Below are positions 61,367 to 64,000 of a stretch of DNA of 64,000 nt, piece after piece (positions within the stretch are counted from its first letter, which is position 1; every line of letters begins with the position of its first letter). The position numbers and the translations under genes were made by a program. The notes beneath the pieces were generated by a model. It saw only the letters and a program-made list of their open reading frames with translations. It made no database searches and was not told the DNA's origin. The stretch is from Streptomyces sp. Root431 (GTDB taxonomy: Bacteria > Actinomycetota > Actinomycetes > Streptomycetales > Streptomycetaceae): the NCBI RefSeq assembly GCF_001426585.1, contig NZ_LMEI01000013.1, positions 124,227 to 188,226 on the forward strand. The letters run 5' to 3'.

Positions 61367-62206
61367 TCAGGCCGCGCCGCGCTGGAGCGCCTCGCAGACG
61401 GCCGTCGACTCCCGGACCCCCAGCTCGACCGAGCGTCCGCAGTGCGCGATCCAGGCACCCACGCCCTCCGGGGTGCCCGACAGGTACCCCTCGAACGCGG
61501 CCAGGTACGCCGCCCGTCCCTGCTCGGCGTGGCCGACCTCGGCCGGGCAGATCGCCTTGGGGTCGAGACCGCTGCCGATCAGCACGATCCGCTCCGCCGC
61601 CCGCGCGACCAGACCGTTGTACGAGGTGAAGGGGCGCAGCGCGAGGAGTTCGCCGTGCACCACGGCGGCCGTCACGAGCGCCGGGGCATCGCCGCCCGCG
61701 ACGATCAGCTCCGCGAGCCCTTCGAGACGGCCGGCCACCTCGGAGGGCGCCGGCAGCGGGGCCTCGATCAGCGGCTCGTCGACCGTCTCGCCGTCCAGGC
61801 GGGGGCGCCCGACCTCGTCGCCCGCGGCGTCGCCCGGAAGGCCCGCGTCGCCCGCGGCGACCAGGTGGAGGCGGGCGAGTACCCGCATCGGCGACTGGCG
61901 CCAGATGGAGAGGAGCTGCCCGGCCTCCGCGCCCAGGCGCAGGGCGGCGCCGACCGTGCGGGCCTCGGCATCGGCGCTGAAGTCGGTGCGCCGCCGGACC
62001 TCTTCGAGGGCCCAGTCGGCACCGGACAGGGCGGCCGAGCCGCGCGCCCCGCGCAGCGCCGCCTCGGAGGAGATCTCGTTGCTGCGGCGGCGCATCACGC
62101 GGTGGCCGTAGACCCGGTCGACGGCCTTGCGTACGGAGTCCACCGCGTCGGCGACGCCCGGCAGGGAGCCGAGGGCGGCCAAGGGGTCAGAGGCGTGCGT
62201 ACTCAT
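61367..62206 (-). CDS. Fic/DOC-like protein with degenerate motif
   Basis: From the ATG at 62206 (MSTHASDPL) the product has 279 residues, helical throughout. The segment HGELLALRPFTSYNGLVARA near 215 aligns with the Fic motif, but the catalytic HPFx(D/E)GNGR is changed: the histidine is arginine, and the glycine and arginine of the loop are missing. AMPylation is thus unlikely. No Shine-Dalgarno site precedes the ATG, so it may be leaderless. It diverges from the MinD-like ATPase by about 100 bp. A conserved structural or signalling role is possible. Confidence 0.65.
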   Translation of the reverse strand: MSTHASDPLAALGSLPGVADAVDSVRKAVDRVYGHRVMRRRSNEISSEAALRGARGSAALSGADWALEEVRRRTDFSADAEARTVGAALRLGAEAGQLLSIWRQSPMRVLARLHLVAAGDAGLPGDAAGDEVGRPRLDGETVDEPLIEAPLPAPSEVAGRLEGLAELIVAGGDAPALVTAAVVHGELLALRPFTSYNGLVARAAERIVLIGSGLDPKAICPAEVGHAEQGRAAYLAAFEGYLSGTPEGVGAWIAHCGRSVELGVRESTAVCEALQRGAA

Positions 62207-62308
62207 AAGTAGGGAGGCTACGCGCCCCGGCGGCCCGCCCCACGATGGAGTGGTCTTCTTCACGCACCTTGACCACACCATGCATTCATGCCGCTACGCT
62301 AGGTGAAC

Positions 62309-63295
62309 ATGAAGATCGCTTTCGTGGGGAAGGGCGGCAGCGGCAAGACCACGCTGTCCTCGCTCTTCATCCGCCACCTCGCCGCCAACGAGTCCTCGGT
62401 CGTCGCCGTCGACGCCGACATCAATCAGCACCTGGGCGCCGCGCTCGGGCTGCCAGAGTCCGAGGCCGCCGCGATGCCCGCGATGGGTGCGCACCTGCCG
62501 CTCATCAAGGAGTACCTGCGGGGCTCCAACCCGCGGATCGTCTCCGCCGACACGATGATCAAGACGACGCCGCCTGGGGAGGGTTCGCGTCTCCTGCGGG
62601 TCCGCGAGGACAACCCGGTCTACGAGGCCTGCGCGCGCACGGTCGGGCTCGACGACGGCGACATCCGGCTGATGGCGACCGGTCCCTTCACGGAGTCGGA
62701 CCTCGGGGTGTCCTGCTACCACTCGAAGGTCGGCGCGGTGGAGCTCTGCCTCAACCACCTGGTCGACGGGCCCGACGAGTACGTGGTCGTCGATATGACG
62801 GCGGGTTCGGACTCCTTCGCCTCCGGCCTGTTCACCCGCTTCGACATGACGTTCCTGATCGCCGAGCCGACCCGCAAGGGCGTCTCGGTCTACCGCCAGT
62901 ACAAGGAGTACGCGCGGGACTTCGGCGTCGCGCTCAAGGTCGTCGGGAACAAGGTGCAGGGCGAGGACGACCTCGACTTCCTGCGCGCGGAGATCGGCGA
63001 CGACCTGTTGGTGACAGTGGGCCACTCCGACTGGGTCCGCGCGATGGAGAAGGGCCGCCCGCCCCGCTTCGAACTCCTGGAGGCGGAGAACCGCATGTCG
63101 CTCCAGGCCCTCCAGGACGCCGCCGACGACTCGTACGCCCACCGCGACTGGGAGCGCTACACGCGCCAGATGGTCCACTTCCACCTCCGCAACGCGGAGA
63201 GCTGGGGCAACGCCAAGACCGGGGCCGACCTGGCGGCACAGGTCGACCCCGACTTCGTCCTCGGCGAACCCCTGGCCGTGTCGCGGCTCGGCTGA
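62309..63295 (+). CDS. MinD/CooC-like P-loop ATPase
   Basis: The ATG at 62309 follows AGGTGA at 62301-62306; 328 residues. The deviant Walker A is AFVGKGGSGKTTLSS and the switch region is VDADINQHLGAALG. The segment VVVDMTAGSDSFASG corresponds to Walker B. It resembles CooC/ArsA-type ATPases that insert metals or act in positioning. A near-copy of its last codons lies just downstream at 63328-63377. The function in this locus is unknown. Confidence 0.85.
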   Translation: MKIAFVGKGGSGKTTLSSLFIRHLAANESSVVAVDADINQHLGAALGLPESEAAAMPAMGAHLPLIKEYLRGSNPRIVSADTMIKTTPPGEGSRLLRVREDNPVYEACARTVGLDDGDIRLMATGPFTESDLGVSCYHSKVGAVELCLNHLVDGPDEYVVVDMTAGSDSFASGLFTRFDMTFLIAEPTRKGVSVYRQYKEYARDFGVALKVVGNKVQGEDDLDFLRAEIGDDLLVTVGHSDWVRAMEKGRPPRFELLEAENRMSLQALQDAADDSYAHRDWERYTRQMVHFHLRNAESWGNAKTGADLAAQVDPDFVLGEPLAVSRLG

Positions 63296-63327
63296 CGGCG
63301 CCCGAAGGCGCAAGGACAAAGGGGCCC

Positions 63328-63357
63328 GGGGCCGACCTGGCTGCGCAGGTCGACCCC
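63328..63357. terminator. Duplicated 3' coding segment forming a hairpin
   Basis: GGGGCCGACCTG and CAGGTCGACCCC pair with one mismatch around 6 nt. The sequence is a near-copy of 63221-63250 inside the ATPase gene, and similarity extends to 63377. It lies between convergent genes and may act as a bidirectional terminator. Confidence 0.6.
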
Positions 63358-63379
63358 GGTTTCGTGTTGGCCGAAGGGC

Positions 63380-64000
63380 TCAGTGCCGTTCAGCCTGCTT
63401 GACGCCGGTCGCCGGGGCGCCCGCGGGGGCGGCGGGCCGGGCGGCGAGGAAGGACTGCCAGCCGCCCTGCGGGGCCTCGCCGACCTTCAGGGTGCGCATC
63501 TTGGCGATGACGTCCGGGTCCTGGGCGTCGAGCCAGTCGGCGAGCTGGCGGAAGGACACGCACTTGACGTCCTTCTGTACGCAGACCGTCGCGATGGTCT
63601 CCTCGACGGCGCGCATGTACGTGCCGCCGTTCCAGGACTCGAAGTGGTTACCGATGATGAGCGGCGCGCGGTTGCCCCGGTAGGAGCGCTCGAAGGCTTG
63701 CACCAGGCCGTCCCGCATCTGGTCGCCCCAGTACTCGCGCTGCGAGGGGTCGCCCTGGGTCGTGCCGGGAGACTGGTTGACGAGGAAGTTGTAGTCCATG
63801 GACAGCGTCTGGAAGGCGCGGCCCGGGACCGGCACGAGCTGCATCGACAGGTCCCACAGGCCCAGGTCCCGCTTGGGCCAGATCTGGTCGTTGACGCCGC
63901 TCGTGTCGTAACGGAAGCCCATCTCCGCCGCTGCCCGGACGAAGTTCTTCCGGCCTTCGAGGCAGGGGGTGCGGGCGCCGACGAGCTCCTTGTCGTAGTC
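63380..64000 (-). CDS. Polysaccharide deacetylase-like protein (N-terminus outside window)
   Basis: The reverse strand is open from the window edge to a stop at 63380, 206 residues of the C-terminal part. VGARTPCLEGRKNFVRAAAE and GFRYDTSGVNDQIWP match the later part of the NodB deacetylase fold, where the arginine-containing strand and GFxYD segment lie. IIGNHFESW supplies a likely catalytic histidine. A Pro/Ala-rich tail follows. The N-terminal metal ligands and any signal peptide are outside the window. It probably acts on cell-wall or extracellular glycans. Confidence 0.75.
   Translation of the reverse strand, partial: DYDKELVGARTPCLEGRKNFVRAAAEMGFRYDTSGVNDQIWPKRDLGLWDLSMQLVPVPGRAFQTLSMDYNFLVNQSPGTTQGDPSQREYWGDQMRDGLVQAFERSYRGNRAPLIIGNHFESWNGGTYMRAVEETIATVCVQKDVKCVSFRQLADWLDAQDPDVIAKMRTLKVGEAPQGGWQSFLAARPAAPAGAPATGVKQAERH

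Overview
The window is high-GC actinobacterial DNA and almost certainly comes from a Streptomyces chromosome. The right part carries bldG and its anti-sigma partner, a membrane-fused dTMP kinase next to topA, an H+-translocating pyrophosphatase, a Tad/Flp pilus cluster ending in ssd, and a 6C-type small RNA. This order resembles the holB-tmk-topA-bldG-tad-ssd neighbourhood of S. coelicolor (compared from memory). Gene calls rest on motifs and translations read by eye; no database was searched.

Region 1 (1-1092) is host flank holding the N-terminal part of an HTH-SARP regulator that runs off the left edge. Region 2 (1093-26556) is an integrated actinomycete integrative and conjugative element (AICE) bounded by a perfect 92-bp direct repeat. 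The right copy completes an intact tRNA-Thr(CGU) gene and the left copy keeps only 42 nt of its 3' part. The backbone is packed at the right end: ParB-like protein, relaxase, MobC-like protein, DUF2637 membrane protein, DUF3631 ATPase, excisionase, XRE regulator and tyrosine integrase. The cargo lies at the left end: VapBC, a two-gene PLD-SNF2 helicase plus MmeI-like DNA methyltransferase system, a remnant of a duplicated regulator, a HEPN-like protein, and then a nucleotide/SAM-flavoured set (HD hydrolase, two NUDIX hydrolases, HTH-PLD regulator, HAD phosphatase, radical SAM enzyme, P-loop kinase, methyltransferase, CYTH protein, Cys-rich small protein). I do not recognise this last set as a described pathway; it is the best candidate for something new here.

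Region 3 (26589-35366) is host core or near-core: tRNA-Thr, a secreted S33-type peptidase whose start region is duplicated in tandem, holB, a small membrane protein, a two-component system, and a convergent FtsX-type ABC transporter preceded by a 40-bp near-perfect palindrome. Region 4 (35367-48476) holds tmk, topA, a small membrane protein, a DrrAB-like ABC-2 transporter with an ArsR-like regulator, a methyltransferase and a lipoprotein. Region 5 (48638-64000) holds hppA, the bldG locus, an MrfA-like helicase, the tad genes and ssd, the 6C RNA, a HAD-IB phosphatase, a degenerate Fic-like protein, a MinD/CooC-like ATPase and a truncated polysaccharide deacetylase. No rRNA genes or CRISPR arrays were seen.
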